From positions 8,928,001 through 8,992,000 of the forward strand of contig NZ_CP066831.1 of the NCBI RefSeq assembly GCF_016598615.1: a stretch of 64,000 nt of DNA. Reading direction: 5' to 3'. The translations under genes and the position numbers were made by a program. This stretch comes from Streptomyces liliifuscus (GTDB lineage: Bacteria; Actinomycetota; Actinomycetes; Streptomycetales; Streptomycetaceae). The notes beneath the pieces are model-generated. The model made no database searches, had not been told where the DNA came from, and was given only the letters and a program-made list of their open reading frames with translations. Of this stretch, positions 8,402 to 17,521 are shown piece by piece (within the stretch, counting starts at the first letter, position 1; every line of letters begins with the position of its first letter).

Positions 8402-8720
8402 GAGGGATCCCTGGGTGCGGTGCGGTGCGGTTCTTTGAGGTGTCGTGCGGCGCGGAGTGGTGCGGCGCGTATGTGCGTCGTCCGGACGGAACCGGGCACG
8501 TGCGCCGGGGCGCTCCTGGGGTTCACTCTAGCGAGGCCACCCTCGGGCGACCGGGGGAGAAGGAGCCGTCGTCCTGTCGCGGTCATGCCAGTGGTATCGA
8601 CCAATATTTGTCGGCGCCGCGACACGCGAAGTGCTGGCAGAAGCCGTGATCGCGAACCATAGTTGCCCCACACCCACGCATTGGACCTGCCCGTTCCGGA
8701 CACCTGGGGGTCACCCGCCC
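8402..8720. other. Divergent intergenic region with TGCGG repeats
   Basis: This stretch separates the kinase (minus) from the C39-like peptidase (plus) and must carry both promoters. Near 8415-8430 TGCGG is repeated in tandem three times and recurs near 8445-8470. I could not identify a confident -35/-10 pair or a gene. Confidence 0.3.
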
Positions 8721-10103
8721 ATGACCAGAGCTGAACAGCCGTCCCGCAGAAGTCTCCTGGCCGTGGCCGTCGCCGCGGCCACCGCGGGCGCCGCGAGTCC
8801 GGCGGCGGCCGCCGCCGGCTCGACGGCCGGCCCCGCGAGAACCAGGACCGCCGCCCCGTCGAAAGCCCCGTCGCGCCTCGTGGACAACCATGCCTGGACT
8901 TCGTACACCGACTGGCGCGGTGGTACCGCGGCAGGGACCCGTGCCGTGCCGGGGGCGAGGCCGGGCCTGGCGATCGGGACGCCCGAGGGCCGGACCGACT
9001 ACAAGGACCCGCACACCGGTACGACCGCCACCTGGGAGTACGCGCGCTGGACCTCGCCCGTCCACCGCCTCGCCGTCCCCTCTACCGAGGTCATCCCGTC
9101 CTGGAACGCGCGGACCCCGGCGGGCACCTGGCTCCAGGTCGAGCTGTCGGGCGCGTACTCCGACGGCAAGGACACGCCCTGGTACGTGATGGGCCGCTGG
9201 GCGGCAGGGGACCAGGACATCCGGCGGACCTCGGTGGACGACCAGAGCGACGGCAGGAGCAGTGTCTGGACGGACACCTTCTCCATCGACGACGCGGCCT
9301 CCGGGCTGCGGCTGGTGTCGTACCGGCTGCGGCTGACCCTGTACCGCAAGCCCGGGACCACGGCCACGCCGACCGTGTGGCGGCTCGGCGCGATGGGCTC
9401 CGACATCCCGGACCGCTTCACCGTCCCGGCCTCGACGCCCGCACTCGCGCGGGAGCTGACGGTGCCGCGCTACTCGCAGGAGATCCACGCCGGCCAGTAC
9501 CCCGAGTACGACAACGGCGGCGAGGCCTGGTGCAGCCCCACCTCCTCCCAGATGATCATCGAGTACTGGGGGCGGAAGCCCACGGCGGCCGACCTGGCCT
9601 GGGTCAAGCCCGAGTACGCGGATCCCCAGGTGTGCCACGCCGCCCGGTTCACCTTCGACCACCAGTACAACGGCTGCGGGAACTGGCCCTTCAACGCCGC
9701 GTACGCGGCGACGTACAAGGACCTCCAGGGCGTGGTGACCCGGCTCGGCTCGCTCGCCGACCTGGAGACGCTGATCGCCGCCGGAATCCCGGCCATAACG
9801 TCCCAGTCGTTCCTCAAGACCGAGCTGACGGGCGCGGGGTACGGCACCGCGGGCCATCTGATGACGGTCATAGGGTTCACCCCCGACGGCGACGTGATCG
9901 CCAACGACCCGGCCTCGCCGGACAACAACGCGGTCCGGCGCGTCTACAAGCGGCGCGAGTGGGAGAACATCTGGCTCCGCACCAAGCGGTACAACGCCTC
10001 CGGGGCGGTCGTCTCCGGTACCGGCGGGGTCTGCTACGTCTACTTCCCGGCCAGTCCCACGGCCGCCCAGCGGAAGGCGCTGGCGGCGGTGGGCATCCGC
10101 TGA
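8721..10103 (+). CDS. Tat-exported C39-like cysteine peptidase family protein
   Basis: A 460-aa exported protein. The N-terminus MTRAEQPSRRSLLAVAVAAA is a twin-arginine signal (SRRSLL) followed by an Ala-rich h-region. The C-terminal domain (about 245-460) resembles peptidase C39_2: GGEAWCSPTSSQMIIEYWG with the likely nucleophile Cys271, TAGHLMTVIGFTPDGDVIAN with His379, and Asn395/Asp396 in NDPAS. The N-terminal part (about 55-240) is beta-rich and may be a substrate- or wall-binding module. GGGGG lies about 10 bases before the ATG; the frame extends upstream but only this start gives the signal peptide. The substrate is unknown. Confidence 0.82.
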   Translation: MTRAEQPSRRSLLAVAVAAATAGAASPAAAAAGSTAGPARTRTAAPSKAPSRLVDNHAWTSYTDWRGGTAAGTRAVPGARPGLAIGTPEGRTDYKDPHTGTTATWEYARWTSPVHRLAVPSTEVIPSWNARTPAGTWLQVELSGAYSDGKDTPWYVMGRWAAGDQDIRRTSVDDQSDGRSSVWTDTFSIDDAASGLRLVSYRLRLTLYRKPGTTATPTVWRLGAMGSDIPDRFTVPASTPALARELTVPRYSQEIHAGQYPEYDNGGEAWCSPTSSQMIIEYWGRKPTAADLAWVKPEYADPQVCHAARFTFDHQYNGCGNWPFNAAYAATYKDLQGVVTRLGSLADLETLIAAGIPAITSQSFLKTELTGAGYGTAGHLMTVIGFTPDGDVIANDPASPDNNAVRRVYKRREWENIWLRTKRYNASGAVVSGTGGVCYVYFPASPTAAQRKALAAVGIR

Positions 10104-10114
10104 CCGACGGCTGT

Positions 10115-10154
10115 GCGAGGGGCTGCTGTGGCGGGTGCCGCAGCAGCCCCTCGC
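10115..10154 (+). terminator. Hairpin terminator after the C39-like gene
   Basis: GCGAGGGGCTGCTG at 10115-10128 pairs perfectly with CAGCAGCCCCTCGC at 10141-10154 around a 12-base loop. It starts 11 bases after the peptidase stop. Confidence 0.75.
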
Positions 10155-10251
10155 GCGTGACCAAGGTCTCTCCCGCAAAAGCCCGAACCGGTGGCAAGGT
10201 GGACAGAACGGTGGGGGGAGTCCACTGCAAGACCGATGTGAGCGAGCTGCC

Positions 10252-10398
10252 ATGACCACGACCTCAGCCACCGCCGGACGTGTCCGTACCCGTACCGGCG
10301 GGCCCAAGGACGACGGCCCGAAGATCCTCGAGCACATCGTGGGCTGGACGTTCGTGGTGGTGCTCGCGATGCTCGTGACGCAGCTCGGCCTCGTCTGA
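10252..10398 (+). CDS. SCO1431-family small membrane protein
   Basis: A 48-aa peptide: a basic, Thr/Gly-rich N-terminus (MTTTSATAGRVRTRTGGPK) followed by one membrane helix (HIVGWTFVVVLAMLVTQLGLV) reaching the C-terminus. The segment DDGPKILEHIVGW is characteristic of the SCO1431 family found across Streptomyces. The function is unknown. The ribosome-binding site is poor. It stands alone between the C39-like peptidase and a TetR regulator. Confidence 0.8.
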   Translation: MTTTSATAGRVRTRTGGPKDDGPKILEHIVGWTFVVVLAMLVTQLGLV

Positions 10399-10485
10399 TC
10401 GCGGTCGAAGAGAGTCGAACAGGCTGGTGGCACTGCTCTGCCATACTGCGGGGGTCCCGCTCGCAGTTGGAGACCAGGTCCGGAA

Positions 10486-11145
10486 TTGAGTAACAGTCAG
10501 CAGCGTGATGCCGACCGCCCCGGAGCGCGCGGCACCGACCGTTCCTTAGCGCGCCGCGCCGAACTCATCACCATCGGGCGGAAGTTGTTCGCCGATACGT
10601 CCTACGACGCACTGTCGATGGACGACATCGCGAAACAGGCGCAGGTGGCCAAGGGACTGATCTACTACTACTTCAAGTCCAAGCGCGGCTACTACCTGGC
10701 GATCGTCCAGGACTCGGTGGCCGAGCTGATCTCCCGGGCGGCCGGTGGCCTCGAACTGCCCCCGGCGGAGCGGGTGCACCGCACCATCGACGGCTATCTG
10801 CGCTACGCCGAGAACAACCACGCCGCGTACCGCACCATCATCAGCGGGGGCGTCGGTTTCGACGCCGAGGTGCACGCCATCCGGGAGGGCGTGCGGGAGG
10901 CCATCGTAGAGACGATCGCCGAAGGGGCGTACGGGCGACGGAAGATCGCCCCGCTGCCCCGTATGGCGCTGCTCGGCTGGCTGTGCAGCGTCGAGGGGGC
11001 CACCCTCGACTGGATCCACCACTACAGCCTCCCGCGCGACCTCATGCGCGAGCTGCTGGTGAAGATGCTCGGCGGCACCATGCGCGCCATCGAGGAGCTG
11101 GACGCCTCCTACCCGGCCCCGCAGGCCGCACGCCGGGACGCGTGA
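10486..11145 (+). CDS. TetR/AcrR family transcriptional regulator
   Basis: A 219-aa repressor-type protein. Residues about 22-70 are the TetR DNA-binding domain: RRAELITIGRKLFADTSYDALSMDDIAKQAQVAKGLIYYYFKSKRGYYLAIV, with the helix-turn-helix at DDIAKQAQVAKGLIYYYF. The rest is an all-helical ligand/dimerisation domain; the ligand is unknown. The start is a TTG at 10486 (MSNSQQRD), preceded by an AGG about 8 bases upstream. No neighbour is divergent from it, so its target is not obvious; the acyl-CoA dehydrogenase 1.7 kb away is one possibility. Confidence 0.88.
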   Translation: MSNSQQRDADRPGARGTDRSLARRAELITIGRKLFADTSYDALSMDDIAKQAQVAKGLIYYYFKSKRGYYLAIVQDSVAELISRAAGGLELPPAERVHRTIDGYLRYAENNHAAYRTIISGGVGFDAEVHAIREGVREAIVETIAEGAYGRRKIAPLPRMALLGWLCSVEGATLDWIHHYSLPRDLMRELLVKMLGGTMRAIEELDASYPAPQAARRDA

Positions 11146-11192
11146 GCGACGGCGGGCGGAGCCGAGGGCAGGAACGCGCGGAGGGCAGGAAC

Positions 11193-11236
11193 GGGTGAAG
11201 GGCGGGAGCCCGTCGACCGGCCCCCGCCCCTCACCC
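11193..11236. terminator. Hairpin between converging tetR and chitinase genes
   Basis: GGGTGAAGGGCGGG at 11193-11206 pairs with CCCGCCCCTCACCC at 11223-11236 with one mismatch. It lies between two convergent stops (11145 and 11256). A short direct repeat, GAGGGCAGGAACG, occurs in similar copies just upstream near 11164 and 11181. Confidence 0.5.
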
Positions 11237-11255
11237 AAATGCCCTACCGGCGAGG

Positions 11256-12503
<1,248 letters not shown>

Positions 12504-12572
12504 CGTGTCTCCTCGTGGGGGAGAGGGGAACGCGCGCCATTTGGCATGAACGCGGTGAAGCGTTGGAGCGAA

Positions 12573-12602
12573 ACAGTAGGAGGACTAGACCAGTACGGTC
12601 AA
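12573..12602 (-). promoter_or_regulatory. Chitinase promoter
   Basis: On the minus strand TTGACC (12602-12597) and TACTGT (12578-12573) are 18 bases apart, a good vegetative promoter about 70 bases upstream of the chitinase start. One DasR-like box lies inside the spacer and a second abuts the -35, the arrangement known from other Streptomyces chitinase promoters. Confidence 0.7.
12581..12594 (-). promoter_or_regulatory. DasR-like (dre) box 1
   Basis: The minus strand reads ACTGGTCTAGTCCT, matching the first ten bases of the published dre consensus ACTGGTCTAGACCA and diverging at one arm. It overlaps the spacer of the chitinase promoter, so a bound GntR-type regulator such as DasR would block polymerase. 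Confidence 0.6.
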
Positions 12603-12616
12603 TGGTTCGGACCAAT
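12601..12616 (-). promoter_or_regulatory. DasR-like (dre) box 2
   Basis: The minus strand reads ATTGGTCCGAACCATT, a near-perfect palindrome with the TGGTC-nnn-ACCA core of dre sites. It overlaps the first two bases of the -35 of the chitinase promoter and lies about 20 bases (two helical turns) from box 1. Confidence 0.6.
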
Positions 12617-12632
12617 TCGGCACAGGAATCCT

Positions 12633-12646
12633 TTACTCTTGAGTAA
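12633..12646. promoter_or_regulatory. Palindrome TTACTC-TT-GAGTAA, candidate operator
   Basis: A perfect 6-bp inverted repeat with a two-base centre in the chitinase/acyl-CoA dehydrogenase intergenic region, about 180 bases before the dehydrogenase ATG. Palindromes of this form are typical targets of TetR-type fatty-acid regulators. The regulator is not identified. Confidence 0.4.
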
Positions 12647-12826
12647 GCGGTCGTTAACTGGTGACGGGATGCCTCCGATCGGGCATACTCACAGCGCACA
12701 GCCGCTGATCAGCCGCTTCCGTGACCCGGGGGCGCCGAGCATCGACAGTGCCCAGTAAGACCAGGCGGGGCAGCCCCACCCAGGTGTGCGTTCGCCGAAG
12801 TGCCCGACAGGGAGGAGAGCGTCGCC

Positions 12827-13999
12827 ATGCCCGACCGCGCCCCGCAGCCGGTGGACCGTCAACTGCCCACGGACGAGGCCCGGGATCTGATCTCGCTCGT
12901 GCGTGACATCGCGCAGCGCGAGATCGCCCCGAAGGCGGCCGAGGAGGAGGACGCCGGGCACTTCCCGCGCGAAGTCCTCACGCTGCTCTCGGAGTCGGGG
13001 CTGCTCGGCCTCCCGTACGACTCCGAATACGGCGGCGGAGACCAGCCGTACGAGGTCTATCTCCAGGTCCTCGAAGAGCTGGCCGCCGCCCGTCTCACCG
13101 TCGGCCTCGGCGTCAGCGTGCACACGCTCGCCTGCCACGCCCTCGCCAACTACGGCACCAAGCAGCAGCAGGTCGAGCATCTCCCGGACATGCTCGGCGG
13201 CGGACTTCTGGGCGCCTACTGCCTCTCGGAGCCCGCCTCCGGCTCGGACGCCGCGTCGCTGCGCACAAAGGCGGTGCGGGACGGCGACAACTGGGTGATC
13301 ACGGGCACCAAGGCCTGGATCACGCACGGCGGAGTCGCCGACTTCTACACCGTGCTCGCGCGCACCGGCGGCGAGGGGGCGCGGGGCATCACGGCGTTCC
13401 TGGTGCCCGGCGACGCCGAGGGGCTGAGCGCCGCGGTGCCCGAGAAGAAGATGGGCATGAAGGGCTCACCCACCGCCCAGGTCCACTTCGACGGGGTGCG
13501 GATCCCGGACGACCGGCGCATCGGCGACGAGGGGCAGGGCTTCGCGATCGCCCTGTCCGCGCTCGACTCGGGGCGGCTCGGCATCGCGGCCTGCGCGATC
13601 GGTGTGGCCCAGGCCGCGCTGGACGAGGCCGTCGGGTACGCCACCGGGCGGCAGCAGTTCGGCCGCCCGATCGCGGACTTCCAGGGCCTGCGTTTCATGC
13701 TCGCGGACATGGCGACCCAGATCGAGGCGGGCCGCGCGCTGTACCTCGCCGCGGCCCGGCTGCGTGACGCGGGCCGGCCGTTCGCCAAGCAGGCGGCCAT
13801 GGCGAAGCTGCACTGCACCGACACCGCGATGAAGGTCACCACGGACGCCGTCCAGGTGCTCGGCGGGTACGGCTACACCGCGGACTTCCCCGCGGAGCGC
13901 TTCATGCGCGAGGCCAAGGTGCTGCAGATCGTCGAGGGCACCAATCAGATCCAGCGGATGGTCATCGCCCGTCACCTCGCGGGTCCCGAGTCGCGCTGA
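12827..13999 (+). CDS. Acyl-CoA dehydrogenase
   Basis: A 390-aa FAD flavoenzyme that introduces a 2,3-double bond into acyl-CoA thioesters in beta-oxidation or branched-chain acyl-CoA degradation. Signatures: GAYCLSEPASGSDAASLRTKA and WVITGTKAWITHGGVADFYTV (FAD and substrate region), GMKGSPTAQVHFDGVRIP, GYATGRQQFGRPIADFQG, and the end motif VLQIVEGTNQIQRMVIAR with the catalytic base Glu370. The ATG at 12827 has GGAGGAG eight to fifteen bases upstream. The length is standard. Its electron acceptor would be ETF. The last 38 bases overlap the opposing small ORF. Confidence 0.93.
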   Translation: MPDRAPQPVDRQLPTDEARDLISLVRDIAQREIAPKAAEEEDAGHFPREVLTLLSESGLLGLPYDSEYGGGDQPYEVYLQVLEELAAARLTVGLGVSVHTLACHALANYGTKQQQVEHLPDMLGGGLLGAYCLSEPASGSDAASLRTKAVRDGDNWVITGTKAWITHGGVADFYTVLARTGGEGARGITAFLVPGDAEGLSAAVPEKKMGMKGSPTAQVHFDGVRIPDDRRIGDEGQGFAIALSALDSGRLGIAACAIGVAQAALDEAVGYATGRQQFGRPIADFQGLRFMLADMATQIEAGRALYLAAARLRDAGRPFAKQAAMAKLHCTDTAMKVTTDAVQVLGGYGYTADFPAERFMREAKVLQIVEGTNQIQRMVIARHLAGPESR

Positions 14000-14333
14000 A
14001 CCTCCCGTACGTGTACATCGCCGAGGGTGCCGCCAGCCGGGCCCACTCCGGGTCGTGGCGGCCCGGCAGGGTCCGGCCCCGGTCCGCCCAGGTGCGGATC
14101 AGGGCGCGGTAGATGGGGGGATCCACGGGTTGATGCTGCACGTGGGATCCCTGAGTTCCCTGTGATCCCTGAGTTCCGTGTGTCCAGTGAATCCCTTGAG
14201 TCCACTGAGTTCCCTGCGTCCACTGGGTCTCCTGTGGCCCCGGATTCCCCAGGGACCCCTGGGGAACCGATTCTGCCGACGGGGGGAAGGGGATCCGGCG
14301 GCGGCGCTCGGCTTCTGCGTATGTGGGGGTCAT
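13962..14333 (-). CDS. Small conserved-looking protein with Gln/Thr/Gly repeat
   Basis: A 123-aa ORF that overlaps the dehydrogenase gene tail to tail by 38 bases. The C-terminal half (PPIYRALIRTWADRGRTLPGRHDPEWARLAAP) looks like a short streptomycete hypothetical protein of the kind with a conserved TWADRGRTLPGRxDPEW block, which supports a real gene. The N-terminal half contains a degenerate repeat (residues 34-63, units such as TQGTQW and TQGSQG) encoded by imperfect direct repeats. The start region MTPTYAEAERRRR has no strong ribosome-binding site. The function is unknown. Confidence 0.6.
   Translation of the reverse strand: MTPTYAEAERRRRIPFPPSAESVPQGSLGNPGPQETQWTQGTQWTQGIHWTHGTQGSQGTQGSHVQHQPVDPPIYRALIRTWADRGRTLPGRHDPEWARLAAPSAMYTYGRFSATRDPRGDGR
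14145..14234 (-). repeat. Imperfect short tandem repeats inside the small ORF
   Basis: About 90 bases built of variants of GGGATCCCTGAGTTCCC and TGAGTTCCCTG-like units (plus-strand reading). They keep the reading frame and encode alternating Gln, Thr, Gly, Trp and Ser. Such low-complexity runs expand and contract readily. Confidence 0.6.
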
Positions 14334-14546
14334 ACCGGGGCCAACGGGTCCACGGCCGGACAGGTCACCGGCGCGGGGATTCGCCAGTGAGTTCGCGGCA
14401 CGCCCTTGTCCGGGGCGCCGCCGGTCCGTATGAGGGGCGCACCGGACTCTGGCCCCCTACGGCCTTCTGACGTACCGTCAACTCCGCCGCCGGGGGCCGC
14501 ACCCCTCCGGGCGACGTCACGCGCCGTACGCCCCGGGAGGCCCCCG

Positions 14547-15671
14547 ATGCCCGACGACCGCCCCGTAGCCCTCGACGAGTACCCCGTGCACCAGGTCCCC
14601 CTCTCGATGAAGCACGTGGCGACGGGGGACCGGAACGCCTACGACCGGTGCATCTTCCAGGTCTTCGACCACCAGGGGCGGGCGCTGCTCATCCTGGGGC
14701 TGGGGGTGTACCCGAACGTCGGGGTGATCGACGCGTACGCGACCCTGCGCGTCGGTGACACCCTGCACGCCGTACGCGCCTCGGACGCCCTGGACGACGA
14801 CACCCGGATGACGATGGCGGTCGGTCCGCTGCGGATCCTGGTCGAGCGCCCCCTGAAGGACTTCGTCCTGAGCTGCGCGGCCGACCCCGACGACCCGGAC
14901 GGACTGTCGTACGAGATCACCTGGTCCGCGGACTTTCCCGCGCTGTGGGAGCCGCATCACGTCCAACGCCGGGGCGCCCGCCTCACGTTGGAGGGCCGGC
15001 GCTTCGTGCAGGCGGGCCGGTGCGAGGGCTGGATCCGGGTCGCGGGGGAGGAGATACGGCTGTCGGGCGACGGCTGGACCGGCACCCGCGACCGCAGCTG
15101 GGGCACGCGCCCGCTGCCCGGCGAGGAGGGCGGCCGGCTCGCCGAGGAGCACCGGACCGAGGGCTTCCACTGGCTCTGGTGTCCCGTCCGCTTCGAGGAC
15201 CGCTTCCTGATGGTCGTCACCCAGGAGGACGCCGACGGCTACCGCACCCTGAACGACGCCACGCTCGTACGGAACGGGGAACGCGACCGCCAACTGGGCT
15301 GGCCCCAGGCCGAGATCACCTACCGGAGCGGAACCCGGCACCCGGAGCGCGCGATCGTCCACCTCGGCGACTTCCGCAAACCGTCGGAGCTCGGCGTCGA
15401 GATCCTCACCTCCTCGCCGCTCGCCGTCGGAGCCGGCTACCCGCCCGCCGACGACTGGCAGCACGGCACCTGGCGGGGACGCGGCTGGACCGACCGGCGT
15501 ACGTACGACCTTTCGGACCCGGCCGCACTCGGGCTCGCCGCGTACGGCGTGACCGACCACGCCGCCCGCTTCACGCTCGACGGGCAGGTGGGGCACGGGA
15601 TCTTCGAGCACGGCTCGTTCGGACGGCACGACCCGAGCGGGTTCACCGGCTTCGACTCGGTGGCGTCGTAG
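14547..15671 (+). CDS. Protein of unknown function (AttH/lipocalin-like two-lobe beta protein)
   Basis: A 374-aa soluble protein without signal peptide or membrane segment. It is beta-rich with many Trp/Gly/Asp turns: CIFQVFDHQGRALLILGLGVYPNVGVIDAYATL, SGDGWTGTRDRSWGTRP and FHWLWCPVRFEDRFLMVV. This layout suggests the DUF7064/7065 or AttH-like lipocalin group, but I am not certain. GGGAGG six bases before the ATG fixes the start at 14547, though the frame is open for another 47 codons upstream. The following APH-fold gene starts 30 bases after the stop, so the pair is likely co-transcribed and functionally linked. Confidence 0.7.
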   Translation: MPDDRPVALDEYPVHQVPLSMKHVATGDRNAYDRCIFQVFDHQGRALLILGLGVYPNVGVIDAYATLRVGDTLHAVRASDALDDDTRMTMAVGPLRILVERPLKDFVLSCAADPDDPDGLSYEITWSADFPALWEPHHVQRRGARLTLEGRRFVQAGRCEGWIRVAGEEIRLSGDGWTGTRDRSWGTRPLPGEEGGRLAEEHRTEGFHWLWCPVRFEDRFLMVVTQEDADGYRTLNDATLVRNGERDRQLGWPQAEITYRSGTRHPERAIVHLGDFRKPSELGVEILTSSPLAVGAGYPPADDWQHGTWRGRGWTDRRTYDLSDPAALGLAAYGVTDHAARFTLDGQVGHGIFEHGSFGRHDPSGFTGFDSVAS

Positions 15672-15701
15672 GCAAGTTGACGCGAGGAAGGGAGTGGAGC
15701 G

Positions 15702-16796
15702 ATGGCAACGGCACCCCGTCCGCGTACGACCACACGTGACCCGGAGGAACTCGCGCAGCGGCTGACCGCCTGGCTCGCCGGACGGCTGCCCGGCGCCAAG
15801 GCGGTCGACGTCCGTGTCCCCGCCTCCAACGGACTCTCCAGCGAGACCCTGCTCTTCGACATCGAGCACCCCGAACCCCCGCTGCGTGCCTGCGCGTTGA
15901 GGCTCGCGGCGGACCCGGCGGCGTACACCGTCTTCCCGGTCTACGACCTGCCGCGGCAGTACCGCACCATGCGGCTGGTGGCGGACCGCACGGACGTGCC
16001 CGTGCCGCGGGTGCAGTGGCTGGAGGAGGACCCGGGGTCCCTCGGGGCGCCCTTCTTCGTCATGGAGCGCGTGCAGGGCCGCGTACCGCCGGACGTCATG
16101 CCCTACACGTACGAGGGCAACTGGCTGCACGCGGCAAGTGACGCCGAGCGGGAGCGACTTGAGGACGCCTCCGTCGGACTCCTCGCCCGGCTCCACGACC
16201 AAGTCCCGGTGGGCGAGGCTGACTTCCTCGTCTCGCCCGGAGACGGCAGCGCGCTACGACGTCATGTGGAGGCCCAACGCACGTACTACGAATGGGTGAT
16301 TGACGGGCTGTCACGATCGCCCCTGATCGAGGACGCCTTCGACCGGCTCGACGCGCTGTGGCCGCACGACGAGGGCGAGACGGTCCTCAGCTGGGGTGAC
16401 GCACGCATCGGAAACGTCATCTATGACGGCTTCGAACCCGCCGCGGTCCTCGACTGGGAGATGGCGGCACTGGCCCCGCGCGAGGTCGACCTCGGTTGGA
16501 TGATCTACCTGCACCGCTTCTTCCAGGACCTCACCGTGAGCTTCGGCCAGCCCGGACTGCCCGGCTTCCTGCGCCGGGACCACGTGGAGTCGCGCTACGC
16601 CGAACTCACCGGCCACACACCGCGGGACATGGACTTCCACATCCTGTACGCCGCCCTGCGGCACGCGGTCGTCATGCTGCGCGTCGCCTACCGGCAGGTG
16701 CACTTCGGTGAGAGCGCCGTCCCCGCGGATCCGGACACACTGATCCTGCACCACGACAGCCTGCGAGCCATGGTGCAGGGCAGTTACGGGAACTGA
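15702..16796 (+). CDS. Phosphotransferase family protein (APH / ACAD10-11-like)
   Basis: A 364-aa kinase-fold protein of the aminoglycoside-phosphotransferase superfamily, closest in look to the ACAD10/11-type branch. The N-lobe has SNGLSSETLLFDIE and FFVMERVQGRVPP. The catalytic loop is LSWGDARIGNVIYDGF, where the usual HGD is WGD but the Asp and downstream Asn are kept, and the metal-binding AAVLDWEMAALAPREVDLGW follows. The substrate is unknown; an acyl-CoA- or polyketide-related metabolite is plausible because such proteins often sit near acyl-CoA dehydrogenases, as here. GAAGGGA precedes the ATG. An antibiotic-resistance role is not supported. Confidence 0.82.
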   Translation: MATAPRPRTTTRDPEELAQRLTAWLAGRLPGAKAVDVRVPASNGLSSETLLFDIEHPEPPLRACALRLAADPAAYTVFPVYDLPRQYRTMRLVADRTDVPVPRVQWLEEDPGSLGAPFFVMERVQGRVPPDVMPYTYEGNWLHAASDAERERLEDASVGLLARLHDQVPVGEADFLVSPGDGSALRRHVEAQRTYYEWVIDGLSRSPLIEDAFDRLDALWPHDEGETVLSWGDARIGNVIYDGFEPAAVLDWEMAALAPREVDLGWMIYLHRFFQDLTVSFGQPGLPGFLRRDHVESRYAELTGHTPRDMDFHILYAALRHAVVMLRVAYRQVHFGESAVPADPDTLILHHDSLRAMVQGSYGN

Positions 16797-16828
16797 GGAC
16801 CGCTCAGGCGGAAACCGGCCTGTGCTTC

Positions 16829-17257
16829 TCAGGCGGCCTGGTCGCGCATCACCGGTACCCGCATGGGGCGCGAGCCGGGGCCCCCGACGTGCGAGAACGG
16901 CTGCGTACGCCAGTCGAGACCCTGAGGGAGCGTCAACAGCAGGGCGGTGTCCTGCTCCTGAGCCTCCATCGTCTCGTCGGCGGGCCGGGCCTCGGCCGCC
17001 GTACGGCCCGTACCTGCGCAGACCGTGAGCCCGAACGGGTTCCACGGCGACGCGCACAGCGCGTGCTCCGGCAGGATCTCCTCGTCCGCGAGGAGCGCGA
17101 TGGGCTGCGCGCAGTCCGGGCAGATCACCCGGTACATCTCGAAGGTGTCGTACGCGTCGAACTCCTCGGCGTCAGATTCGACGCCCTCCGGCTCGGGCTC
17201 GACGACGGGCTGCTGCCGCTTGGGCGCGGTGCGACCAGGGCGCTTCAGACTCTGCAT
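16829..17257 (-). CDS. Conserved-type hypothetical protein with CPxC motif
   Basis: A 142-aa soluble acidic protein. The N-terminus is basic (MQSLKRPGRTAPKRQQP), then acidic, then YRVICPDCAQPIALLADEEILPEHALCASPWNPFGLTVC, whose four Cys residues could hold a metal or disulfides. The C-terminus ends RPMRVPVMRDQAA. I do not recognise a named domain. The gene converges on the APH-fold gene with a gap of about 30 bases. An upstream interval of about 260 bases separates it from the divergent AsnC-type regulator. Confidence 0.65.
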   Translation of the reverse strand: MQSLKRPGRTAPKRQQPVVEPEPEGVESDAEEFDAYDTFEMYRVICPDCAQPIALLADEEILPEHALCASPWNPFGLTVCAGTGRTAAEARPADETMEAQEQDTALLLTLPQGLDWRTQPFSHVGGPGSRPMRVPVMRDQAA

Positions 17258-17521
17258 GGGCTACTCCCCCTCGGGTGGGCCGACAAGGCACTGCGACCTC
17301 GACCACAGCAAGCACTTCCCGCCCCGTCTCTGCGGTAATCACGAGAACATCACGGAACCGACCGCCGCGATGTGGCGTTCGTCACATGCCGCGTGCAGGT
17401 GCCCGACCCGGTGGTTTTGTCCCCCGGGTGTCTCGCCCGCTTCTTCAGGCCACATCACAAACAGGGTATGACCTGCGCCGCAGAGTACCCGAGGGGATCA
17501 AGGGCATGTAGGTTCTCCGCC

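Noticed and set aside
13962..14334. CRISPR-like short repeats
   Set aside because: Units are imperfect, contiguous and without spacers; they keep a protein frame, so they are low-complexity coding repeats.
15702..16796. Aminoglycoside resistance gene
   Set aside because: The fold is APH-like, but the WGD loop and context resemble the ACAD10/11-type phosphotransferases, not known resistance enzymes.
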